NCBI GenBank assembly: GCA_947169755.1
Contig: CAMVQX010000077.1
Location: 1 to 7,687, forward strand
Reading direction: 5' to 3'
Length of the DNA stretch: 7,687 bases
DNA from: an uncultured bacterium
GTDB lineage: Bacteria; Cyanobacteriota; Vampirovibrionia; Gastranaerophilales; Gastranaerophilaceae
The notes under the pieces are model-generated. The model was not told the origin of the DNA, searched no databases, and saw only the letters and a program-made list of their open reading frames with translations. The translations under genes were made by a program, and so were the position numbers. This document shows, one piece after another, positions 1 through 5,926 of this stretch. Position 1 is the stretch's first letter. Every line of letters starts with the position of its first letter.

Positions 1-43
1 CCTCCCCGAAATTATAAATTTCGACCCTCCCACAAGGGGAGGG
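1..43. repeat. Nested inverted-repeat element, left part cut by window edge
   Basis: Two inverted repeats lie side by side. Positions 7-23 have 7-bp arms (CGAAATT/AATTTCG) around a 3-nt loop. Positions 25-43 have 7-bp G+C arms (CCCTCCC/GGGAGGG) around a 5-nt loop. The first seven bases (CCTCCCC) could instead pair with GGGGAGG at 36-42, giving a larger hairpin that encloses the first. This nesting in otherwise AT-rich DNA resembles a short dispersed intergenic repeat. The alternative is a terminator of a gene left of the window, but no clean T-tract follows the stem on either strand. Confidence 0.4.
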
Positions 44-61
44 TATTATAACTTTTATGCG

Positions 62-79
62 ACAAAATTATAATTTTGT
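62..79. repeat. Perfect 18-bp palindrome upstream of ctpA
   Basis: ACAAAATTATAATTTTGT is a perfect palindrome with no loop. It ends 51 bases before the ATG of the protease gene and could be an operator or part of the adjacent repeat element. Being nearly all A/T, it could also be a chance product of base composition. No convincing -35/-10 pair was found between it and the gene. Confidence 0.3.
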
Positions 80-130
80 TATTCTCTACCTTGCTTACCA
101 AAAAAGTATATTGATTATCCATATTTCTTG

Positions 131-1393
131 ATGTTAAATAATTGTATGAAACGCAGAAATATACTTATATTTACATTTATAGTTATTGCGCTTTTGACTT
201 TAAATAGTTTATTTATCTTTGATAATCAAGATGAAATTGCTGAGGAGTCTGATTTAGTAGATAAGACACAAATTTCTTCGCAAAAATTATTTGATAATAC
301 ATGGAAAATTATCAGAGATAATTACTATGATGCAGAACTAAACACTCAAAGCTGGAGTCGTTGGCGAGATCACTACCATGGTAAGATTAAAACTGATGAT
401 GATGCTAAAGTCGCTATAGATACCATGCTTGCGAGCTTAAATGATCCTTATTCAAGGTTTATGAATAAGGAAGAATATGCTGAACAAAATAATTCAATAA
501 ATTCAAAAATTACCGGCATAGGCGTAAATATTGCCTCAACAGCCGGAAAAATTCATATCGTAAATGTCATGGATGGTACTCCTGCGCAAAGTGCCAATTT
601 TATGCCTGATGATATAATTTTTTCTGTTGATGGAAAGGAAGTGAATGGGCTTTCGCTTTCAGAGGTGGCTAATCTTGTCAGAGGTCCTGAAAATACTTCA
701 GTAAACATAACGATATTGCGTGATAATAATAAGATTTCAAAACGTGTTATAAGAAAAGAAATAAAAATAAAAACAGTAAAAGGTTCGGTTATTGATAAAA
801 ATATAGGCTATATTCAAATAATAAGTTTTGTAGGTTCAACTACTCCGAATGAATTTTTAGAGGCTTTGGAAAAGACTAAAGATACAGATGGGCTTATTAT
901 TGATTTGCGCGGAAATACCGGCGGACTTTTGCCAAACGCAGTATTTATTGCAAACTTGTTTATCCCTAGTGGAAATATCGTAAGCATTGTAGGCAGAGGT
1001 GGATATCGTTATAATATTGATGCCCAAGATACTGAATATACAATAAATAAACCAACAATTGTCATGGTCGACGGAGCATCTGCAAGTGCCAGCGAAATAC
1101 TTTCCGGTGCTTTAAAAGATTATAAAAAGGCAAAACTTTTAGGAACAAAAACATATGGTAAAGGAATGGTGCAAAAAATACTTCCTATGCCGAATGAAAC
1201 AGGATTAAATTTAACCGTTGCAAAATATTTAACCCCAAATGGTGTTGACATAAACAAAAAAGGTATAAATCCGGATATAAAAGTAGAATTAAATATAAAA
1301 GATGTAAAAAATAACACAGATCCTCAATTACAAGCTGCAAAAACCGCTTTGTCAAAGGATATTATTAGTGGAAATGTTAATGCGAAACAGTAA
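131..1393 (+). CDS. ctpA: Carboxy-terminal processing protease, S41 family, membrane-anchored
   Basis: Serine peptidase of the CtpA/Prc (S41A) family, which trims or degrades extracytoplasmic proteins from their C termini. Numbered from the ATG at 131 (420 aa): a basic start and one hydrophobic segment (about 10-30) form an uncleaved anchor or signal. A PDZ domain follows (about 128-212; GIGVNI, then TPAQSANFMPDDII), and then the peptidase core. The catalytic Ser-Lys dyad is predicted at S319 in the DGASASASEI motif and K344 in TYGKGMVQ, with the family's 25-residue spacing. The strand motif DLRGNTGG lies at about 259-266. No obvious ribosome site precedes any start: TTG 128, ATG 131 and ATG 146 are all possible, and 146 still keeps the anchor. 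Length is normal. In photosynthetic cyanobacteria CtpA matures D1; here a general envelope role is more likely. Confidence 0.95.
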   Translation: MLNNCMKRRNILIFTFIVIALLTLNSLFIFDNQDEIAEESDLVDKTQISSQKLFDNTWKIIRDNYYDAELNTQSWSRWRDHYHGKIKTDDDAKVAIDTMLASLNDPYSRFMNKEEYAEQNNSINSKITGIGVNIASTAGKIHIVNVMDGTPAQSANFMPDDIIFSVDGKEVNGLSLSEVANLVRGPENTSVNITILRDNNKISKRVIRKEIKIKTVKGSVIDKNIGYIQIISFVGSTTPNEFLEALEKTKDTDGLIIDLRGNTGGLLPNAVFIANLFIPSGNIVSIVGRGGYRYNIDAQDTEYTINKPTIVMVDGASASASEILSGALKDYKKAKLLGTKTYGKGMVQKILPMPNETGLNLTVAKYLTPNGVDINKKGINPDIKVELNIKDVKNNTDPQLQAAKTALSKDIISGNVNAKQ

Positions 1394-1443
1394 TTGTAAA
1401 TTTTTCTTAATCATGTGGCAAAAAAAATTTTGCTTTGATTTAA

Positions 1444-1449
1444 TATAAT
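1444..1449 (+). promoter_or_regulatory. Candidate -10 element for the membrane-protein pair
   Basis: A perfect TATAAT lies 24 bases before the ATG at 1474. It sits inside a 14-nt sequence (ATATAATTGTAGTA, 1443-1456) that recurs exactly at 3047-3060 before the next transcription unit. No -35 hexamer is recognisable at 16-18 bases spacing, where the sequence is an A-tract. The start of transcription would fall near 1456, giving a leader of about 18 nt. Confidence 0.5.
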
Positions 1450-1473
1450 TGTAGTAGATAATTTGGTGAAAAA

Positions 1474-2250
1474 ATGAAAGTTATTTCAATACATTCGGAT
1501 ATTATCCATCAGGCAGAAGCGCCGGACTTGCTCTCTCAAAAAAATAGAGGTAAGGGCGTATGTATTGAGAACAGAGGATTAAAAGCAGGTTATAGTGGCA
1601 GTTTTACGGGAAAGAGTGAGGCTGCCACTTCGTTTATGGATAAAATTTTGAAAAGCAAGTGGTTTGGAAAATTTGCTAAGTATTCAAATGAACATAATAT
1701 TTCGACAAGTGCGCTCGTTGCTCTTGTCTTGGCCGGTATAATGAGACCGGCAACGATTATGTCACTACCCGGCAAAAAAGATAAAGATGACAAAACGTAT
1801 GCTGCAGGACACTCAATGGCATCCGGAATTATTGGATTTATATTCTCAACGGCCTTAACAAGTCCGTTTGATGAAAGTATTAAAAAAGTATTTGCTGAAG
1901 ATGGTGAGTTTGCCGGTCCTAAGTTGAAAAAAATAAGTGATGAAATCGCAAAATACAAGGCTCTTGAAGAAAAAGGCGAATTAACCGCTGAAAGTTTGAA
2001 AAAACTAAAAACCCTTGTTAAAAAACAAGAAGCAATGAAAACATTCTTGAAAAATGTTCCGGATTGGATTATTGCAGTACCAAGAGCAATGCTGACAATT
2101 GCATTAATTCCTCCGATTTTGAAATACGTATTCGGTTTGGAAAAGAAAAAATCTCAAGAACAACAACCACAACAACAAAAAAATATACAAATACGAAATG
2201 ACATTATAGACAAACCGGTATTTGCTGCATTTAAAGGAGGTGCTCAATAA
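1474..2250 (+). CDS. Unrecognised three-segment membrane protein with N-terminal FTGK motif
   Basis: I do not recognise a named family. The 258-residue protein has a polar N terminus with the short motif SGSFTGK (about 41-47). Three hydrophobic segments follow (about 76-97, 110-131 and 197-221). A Lys/Glu-rich helical stretch (about 133-193) lies between the second and third, suggesting a coiled coil or soluble loop. The tail has a glutamine run encoded by CAA codons (about 228-235) and ends VFAAFKGGAQ. The ATG is preceded by a weak GGTGA ribosome site four bases away. The stop overlaps the next gene's ATG (TAATG), so the two are probably co-translated. The order of segments matches that neighbour, suggesting divergent paralogs. 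Function unknown; a membrane-bound structural or scaffolding role is only a guess. Confidence 0.85.
   Translation: MKVISIHSDIIHQAEAPDLLSQKNRGKGVCIENRGLKAGYSGSFTGKSEAATSFMDKILKSKWFGKFAKYSNEHNISTSALVALVLAGIMRPATIMSLPGKKDKDDKTYAAGHSMASGIIGFIFSTALTSPFDESIKKVFAEDGEFAGPKLKKISDEIAKYKALEEKGELTAESLKKLKTLVKKQEAMKTFLKNVPDWIIAVPRAMLTIALIPPILKYVFGLEKKKSQEQQPQQQKNIQIRNDIIDKPVFAAFKGGAQ
2233..2241 (+). promoter_or_regulatory. Perfect Shine-Dalgarno inside the upstream gene
   Basis: AAAGGAGGT is fully complementary to the usual 16S rRNA 3' end and lies eight bases before the ATG at 2250. It is read in frame as Lys-Gly-Gly near the end of the upstream protein. It fixes the start of the second membrane protein and supports translational coupling through the TAATG overlap. 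Confidence 0.85.
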
Positions 2251-3035
2251 TGAATTTAACAATATCTCCTTTAAATAACCAATACAGACAAAACTTTACG
2301 GCAGTAAAACCTTCAGCTGCTATGGATGTTGTTGAACAAAATTTAACAAAACCGCAAGGTTCAAGCCTTTTCGCGCCGTTCAAAAAAGCTTATGACGGTA
2401 TGACAGACAAAATTGCAAAACATTTTACGTCTAAGATAGCAGAATGGGGTGTATTACATAAGCTTGGTGATAAATTTAAAGACAGCAGCAACCTGTTTAA
2501 GTATTGTTTGACAACCGGTGCTGTAATAACAAGCGGTATGTATATGCAGCAAACTTATACAAATAAAAAACTTGAAAAAGACAGAAGGAACACTCTTGTT
2601 GTAAACCAAGGCTTGACACTCGCTATATCAACGGCAGGTTCATTCTTGTTAGACAAGTATATAACAGGCTGGTGGGATAATGTTACCGCAAGATTTGCCG
2701 GTCATCTGTTAGATGATAAAGATTTTTATAAAGATTACTTATCTAAAAAGCAAGCAATAATTGAGAAAAACAAAACTCTTGCTAAAGATGCCAAGGAAAA
2801 AATGCCGAATATTGATAAATTAATTAGGGCTAACAGTAAGTTCAAAAATCTGCCAGATGCCGACTCAAAGGCTTTGATGAGTAAATTCAAAGGTATGGCT
2901 TTGCTTAGATCAATGATTGTATTCGGATTTGTTTACAGATTCTTTGTTCCTGTAGCAGTAACCAAACCGACTAACGCGATTTGTGAAAAATATCTTGAAA
3001 ATAAAAAGGCTAAAGAAGCGCAAAAATCAGCGTAA
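2250..3035 (+). CDS. Unrecognised three-segment membrane protein, likely paralog of its neighbour
   Basis: No named family is recognised. The 261-residue protein starts with a polar tail bearing NFTAVK (15-20), followed by an amphipathic stretch (about 40-75). Hydrophobic segments lie at about 82-100, 116-140 and 214-238. A charged helical region rich in Lys and Asp (about 150-210) separates the second and third. The tail is Lys-rich. The third segments correspond: LRSMIVFGFVYRFF here against PRAMLTIALIPPIL in the gene before, both Arg-Ala/Ser-Met followed by aliphatic residues. With the same order of segments and the same charged linker, this suggests an old duplication, though identity is low. 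Start is certain: perfect Shine-Dalgarno at 2233-2241 and TAATG overlap. No clear terminator follows. Confidence 0.85.
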   Translation: MNLTISPLNNQYRQNFTAVKPSAAMDVVEQNLTKPQGSSLFAPFKKAYDGMTDKIAKHFTSKIAEWGVLHKLGDKFKDSSNLFKYCLTTGAVITSGMYMQQTYTNKKLEKDRRNTLVVNQGLTLAISTAGSFLLDKYITGWWDNVTARFAGHLLDDKDFYKDYLSKKQAIIEKNKTLAKDAKEKMPNIDKLIRANSKFKNLPDADSKALMSKFKGMALLRSMIVFGFVYRFFVPVAVTKPTNAICEKYLENKKAKEAQKSA

Positions 3036-3047
3036 TTGCATAAAATA

Positions 3048-3053
3048 TATAAT
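3048..3053 (+). promoter_or_regulatory. Candidate -10 element for the HEAT-queC-SPOR-TPR cluster
   Basis: A perfect TATAAT lies 27 bases before the GTG at 3081, within a 14-nt sequence identical to the one at 1443-1456. The 45-base gap between genes is too short for a folded riboswitch plus expression platform. No -35 box is evident, since the region overlaps the end of the preceding gene. Confidence 0.5.
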
Positions 3054-3080
3054 TGTAGTAAAATAAATTAGGGTATTATA

Positions 3081-4007
3081 GTGGAAAATGAGCTTTTAGA
3101 AACTTTAGCAAAAAAATGCGGTTTGTATGATGATGATAAAAATGCCGCAATAACAAATGTTCAATCGCTTGATGAAAGGTTTGAACGTGATAACCTCGTT
3201 GAAATTTATAATTATTTTCTTTCCATTGCTAAAGACCCTGATGTTTTAATGGTAATAATTCAGTGTGTGGATCGTTTTCGTGATAAATCATCTTTAAGTC
3301 CTCTTTTGGATTTGTTATTGATGAAAAATATTGATGACAGTGAAAAATATGTAAATGTCAGAGTAATGAGTGCAAAAGCAATTGCGAATTTGAAAGACAC
3401 TTCAGCAGTTACCCCTTTGTTGTATTGCTTAAACAACAAAGATGAAAATTACAAAATTCGCCTTACCTGTGCCGATGCCCTAGGCAAAATCGGTGACAGA
3501 TATGCGGTTGCACCATTGATTTCAATAGTTAAAGACGAAGAAGAAAAATCTGTTTATTTGAGAGAAAGTGCGGCATCGGCTCTCGGTATGCTTGGTGATA
3601 TCCGAGCTGTAGATCCTCTTGTAAGTATTCTTGAAGCGCAAAAAGGAATTTGGAATAAATTTACATTTCTGAAAGAAAGAATTATAGAAGCTTTGGGTAA
3701 ACTTCGACTTGATGATAATGAAAGAGTTTTTAATGCCTTAAAAAATTCTTTGATGGATGAATCCCCGCAAATTAGAATTAATGCTATAGAAGCTATAATG
3801 GAGAGTGAAAATCCGAAAGCAGTTGAGATAATCAGAACTTGTCTTGTTGAAGATAAAGATGAAGAGGTTAAGAAAAACGCGCTTATAGCCCTTTACAATC
3901 TTGTCGGACGCGAAATTTTAGATGAAGTTGCGGAAGGTGATTTTTCCGATAAATTGAAGATGGAAGCAGTTTCAATGATTTCCGAGTATGAGGAAGATTA
4001 TGACTAG
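3081..4007 (+). CDS. HEAT-like repeat protein
   Basis: A 308-residue soluble alpha-solenoid with no signal peptide or membrane segment, most likely a cytoplasmic protein-binding scaffold. At least five HEAT/PBS-lyase-type repeats of about 27-33 residues are visible, starting near residues 91, 124, 158, 197 and 229, with a probable sixth near 262. Each has the pattern R-x3-A-x2-A(L/I)-x3-G/K, then a short turn and A-V-x-P-L-x3-L; for example ADALGKIGDRYAVAPLISIV. Residues 1-90 are helical but without clear repeats. The GTG start has a weak AGGG site seven bases upstream. The related cyanobacterial phycobilin lyases use such repeats, but no bilin enzyme context exists here, so the function stays open. 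The stop lies eight bases inside the preferred start of queC, indicating co-expression. Confidence 0.85.
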   Translation: MENELLETLAKKCGLYDDDKNAAITNVQSLDERFERDNLVEIYNYFLSIAKDPDVLMVIIQCVDRFRDKSSLSPLLDLLLMKNIDDSEKYVNVRVMSAKAIANLKDTSAVTPLLYCLNNKDENYKIRLTCADALGKIGDRYAVAPLISIVKDEEEKSVYLRESAASALGMLGDIRAVDPLVSILEAQKGIWNKFTFLKERIIEALGKLRLDDNERVFNALKNSLMDESPQIRINAIEAIMESENPKAVEIIRTCLVEDKDEEVKKNALIALYNLVGREILDEVAEGDFSDKLKMEAVSMISEYEEDYD

Positions 4008-4650
4008 AGGAATTATCCTTCTTTCCGGTGGTTTGGATTCTTTAGTCAGTTTGGGATTAACCACAAATATTGAACTTGCTCTAACTTTTGATTATGGACA
4101 AAAGTCCGTTGATTACGAAATTAAAGCTTCAAAAACCATTTGCGACTACTATAAAATAGAGCACAAGGTAATAAAACTTGATTGGCTAAAGGATATTACT
4201 CACACGGCACTTGTCTCTGATAATGAGCTTCCGAAAGGATTGGAAAACCCTGAAGAAAGCGCCAAAAATGTTTGGGTTCCAAACCGAAACGGTTTATTTT
4301 TAAATATTGCTGCAGCATTTGCAGACGGTGAAGATTATGATTTTATTGTAATCGGTGCAAACAAAGAGGAGGGGCAAACTTTTCCTGATAATTCAAAAGA
4401 ATTTATAGAGCGAATTAATGCCGAATTTGAATTTTCTACCCGTAAACATCCAAAAGTTATAGCACCCTTGCTAAATTATAATAAAAATGATATAGTAAGA
4501 CTGGCGTTAGAAAATAATATTCCGCTGGAACTTGTCAGAAGCTGCTATGCCGGAGGAGAAAAACATTGCGGGGTATGTGAATCTTGTACAAGATTAAAGA
4601 ATTCTCTAATTGCTAATGGTGATACGAAGTTTATAAAGGCACTTTTTTGA
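4000..4650 (+). CDS. queC: 7-cyano-7-deazaguanine (preQ0) synthase QueC, archaeal-looking variant
   Basis: QueC converts 7-carboxy-7-deazaguanine to preQ0 using ATP and ammonia, a cytoplasmic step toward queuosine (bacteria) or archaeosine (archaea) in tRNA. Numbered from ATG 4000 (216 aa): the ATP PP-loop is SGGLDS (9-14), followed by FDYGQ (30-34) and NRNGLFLNIAAAFA (95-108). The four zinc cysteines are C182, C190, C193 and C196 in SCYAGGEKHCGVCESC. Where E. coli QueC has a DFSGYPDCR-type substrate segment, this one has EEGQTFPDNSKEF, which I associate with archaeal and some deep-branching bacterial forms. An in-frame ATG at 3988 would add four residues. ATG 4000 has GAGGA five bases upstream and yields the usual short N terminus. 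It overlaps the HEAT gene by 8 bases, and its stop overlaps the DUF366 start. Confidence 0.95.
   Translation: MTRGIILLSGGLDSLVSLGLTTNIELALTFDYGQKSVDYEIKASKTICDYYKIEHKVIKLDWLKDITHTALVSDNELPKGLENPEESAKNVWVPNRNGLFLNIAAAFADGEDYDFIVIGANKEEGQTFPDNSKEFIERINAEFEFSTRKHPKVIAPLLNYNKNDIVRLALENNIPLELVRSCYAGGEKHCGVCESCTRLKNSLIANGDTKFIKALF
4635..4639 (+). promoter_or_regulatory. Shine-Dalgarno deciding a TTG start
   Basis: AAAGG lies seven bases before TTG 4647, inside the end of queC. It supports a TTG start for the DUF366 gene, whose next in-frame ATG would remove the conserved N terminus. TTG overlaps the queC TGA as TTGA. Confidence 0.7.
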
Positions 4651-5201
4651 AAACATTATTAATAAAAGAAAATATAAAATATGAAGGCTGGCAATTGTGT
4701 CCTCATTGGATTTATAAAAATTTTAAAATTCAGGGAGATTCAATAGTTGCATTTTTAGGTGAGTGTGAAGTCAAATTGACCGAAATGGTTGATATAGAAG
4801 ATGTTATTAATAATGAGCCTATATACAGCAAATCAATGCTCAGCTTTATATCTGAACAGTTTAATGTAGGGCTGGTTGAAGGTGTTTTTAGACAAAGATT
4901 GCTTATTTGTACAATAAAAGAGGTGTTAGAAAGTCGTGGATTTAAAATTGTCCGGGATGGTGATGATTTATTCTATGATGGCAAAAAATTGACTGTGTCA
5001 ATAGCTACAAAATCTATGACTTCAATCCTTATTCATACGGGTATAAATATAGATTCAACAGGTGCACCCGTTAAAGCCAGCGGTTTAACAAGTGAACTCG
5101 GAATAAAAGATATCAACGAATTTGCACTTGAAGTTATGGATAGATATTCAAAAGAAATTGATGATATAATAATGGCATCAACAAAAGTCAGAGGTGTATA
5201 A
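4647..5201 (+). CDS. DUF366 family protein
   Basis: This 184-residue soluble protein matches what I remember of DUF366 (Pfam PF04017, COG2029), a chiefly archaeal family with no established function that I know of. Recognisable features: GWQLCPHWIYK near the start, GDSIVAFLGECEV (30-42), MVDIED (47-52), the helix ending QRLL (83-86), RDGDDLFYDGKKLTVSIAT (103-121) and IHTGINI (129-135). The many invariant-looking polar residues (R103, D104, D106, D107, K114, H130, N134) suggest an enzyme or ligand-binding site; that is inference. It has no membrane segment. It starts at TTG and overlaps the queC stop by four bases, with AAAGG at correct spacing, so it is almost certainly made together with QueC. 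Its stop overlaps the next ATG (TAATG). A role in deazaguanine or tRNA metabolism is plausible from context only. Confidence 0.85.
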   Translation: MKTLLIKENIKYEGWQLCPHWIYKNFKIQGDSIVAFLGECEVKLTEMVDIEDVINNEPIYSKSMLSFISEQFNVGLVEGVFRQRLLICTIKEVLESRGFKIVRDGDDLFYDGKKLTVSIATKSMTSILIHTGINIDSTGAPVKASGLTSELGIKDINEFALEVMDRYSKEIDDIIMASTKVRGV

Positions 5202-5923
5202 TGAACGAAGAAAAAAGACCGGAACATATCAGTTATAAAGAGTATCAAAAAAAATTAAATAAAAAGCCGAGTGATAGTATGGCAATATTTGTTTCTGCAT
5301 TTTTTATATTATTGCTGTTATTTTTGGGAATAGCAAAGCAAATTTCGCCGGAGATTGATGTTTCTATAGGCGACAATTCCAAAGCTGAAAATGAAACTGT
5401 GGGAATAGAAAAAAATGAAGTTGATGAACGTTTAAGACTTTTGCAAATGGAGGACAACACAGGCAGCAAGGATGATGAAATGTTTGCATCGGAGTTGGAT
5501 GAAAAGGTTGTTATTCCTGACCGCAAAAAGGTTGAAGAAGAACCTCAAGAGGAAAAAGTAAAAGAAGTTAAAGAGGTTAAAGAAGAAAAACCTATTGCTC
5601 AAGCTGAAAAAGAAGCAACTCCAAAGCCTCAAGAAACGGCATCTCCTGCTCCTAAAGCTGCGCAAGCTCCTACAGTTAATCAACCTGCTGCGGCTACTGC
5701 ATCTACATCAAAAGTTGTTGTAGGTCGTTATTCTACCCGTGAGCAGGCTGAAGTTGCGAAAAGCATTATTGCAGAATCCGGTTTGAATATTTCTCCGTTT
5801 GTAAGAAATATCGGCGGGGTTTATACAATCCAAGTCGGTTCTTATTCTACAAGAGAAAAAGCCCAGAGTGTTGTGAATGATTTATTAAGAAATAATTATC
5901 CTGCGAGAATTATTTCGGAGTAG
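5201..5923 (+). CDS. SPOR-domain membrane protein
   Basis: A 240-residue single-pass envelope protein. The basic N terminus (1-27) should be cytoplasmic and is followed by one membrane segment (about 28-45). A long low-complexity linker comes next: acidic and KEVKE-rich at about 60-130, then Ala/Pro/Gln-rich to about 170. A C-terminal SPOR domain (about 171-239) has the usual twin half-motifs, VVVGRYSTREQAEVA and IQVGSYSTREKAQSV. SPOR domains bind glycan stripped of stem peptides at the division septum, so this resembles FtsN/DedD-type division proteins in layout; orthology to either is not claimed. The start at 5201 overlaps the DUF366 stop and has GAGGTG four bases before it. Linker composition explains the odd reverse-strand open frames in this stretch. 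Confidence 0.9.
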   Translation: MNEEKRPEHISYKEYQKKLNKKPSDSMAIFVSAFFILLLLFLGIAKQISPEIDVSIGDNSKAENETVGIEKNEVDERLRLLQMEDNTGSKDDEMFASELDEKVVIPDRKKVEEEPQEEKVKEVKEVKEEKPIAQAEKEATPKPQETASPAPKAAQAPTVNQPAAATASTSKVVVGRYSTREQAEVAKSIIAESGLNISPFVRNIGGVYTIQVGSYSTREKAQSVVNDLLRNNYPARIISE

Positions 5924-5926
5924 ATC

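Noticed and set aside
131..1393. D1-processing protease of a photosynthetic cyanobacterium
   Set aside because: The motif set is generic to CtpA, and nothing photosynthetic is present in the window.
1418..1433. Hairpin GCAAAA/TTTTGC after ctpA as a terminator
   Set aside because: The stem has only two G-C pairs with an A-tract loop and a broken T-run; it is too weak to call and may just reflect base composition.
1590..1958. Minus-strand open frame opposite the first membrane protein gene
   Set aside because: It is a shadow of the plus-strand gene, with no ribosome site and no recognisable motifs.
3036..3080. preQ1 riboswitch ahead of the queC cluster
   Set aside because: The 45-base gap already holds the promoter element and ribosome site, and no C-rich preQ1 loop pattern is seen. 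queC itself is preceded directly by coding sequence.
4000..4650. QueC-like defence protein (as in Qat systems) or DNA deazaguanine modification gene
   Set aside because: The neighbours are not defence or DNA-modification genes and the motifs fit a standard preQ0 synthase.
5245..5683. Minus-strand open frames opposite the SPOR gene, rich in Phe, Leu and Ser
   Set aside because: Their composition is the mirror of the Glu/Lys-rich linker on the plus strand; no protein-like domain is visible.
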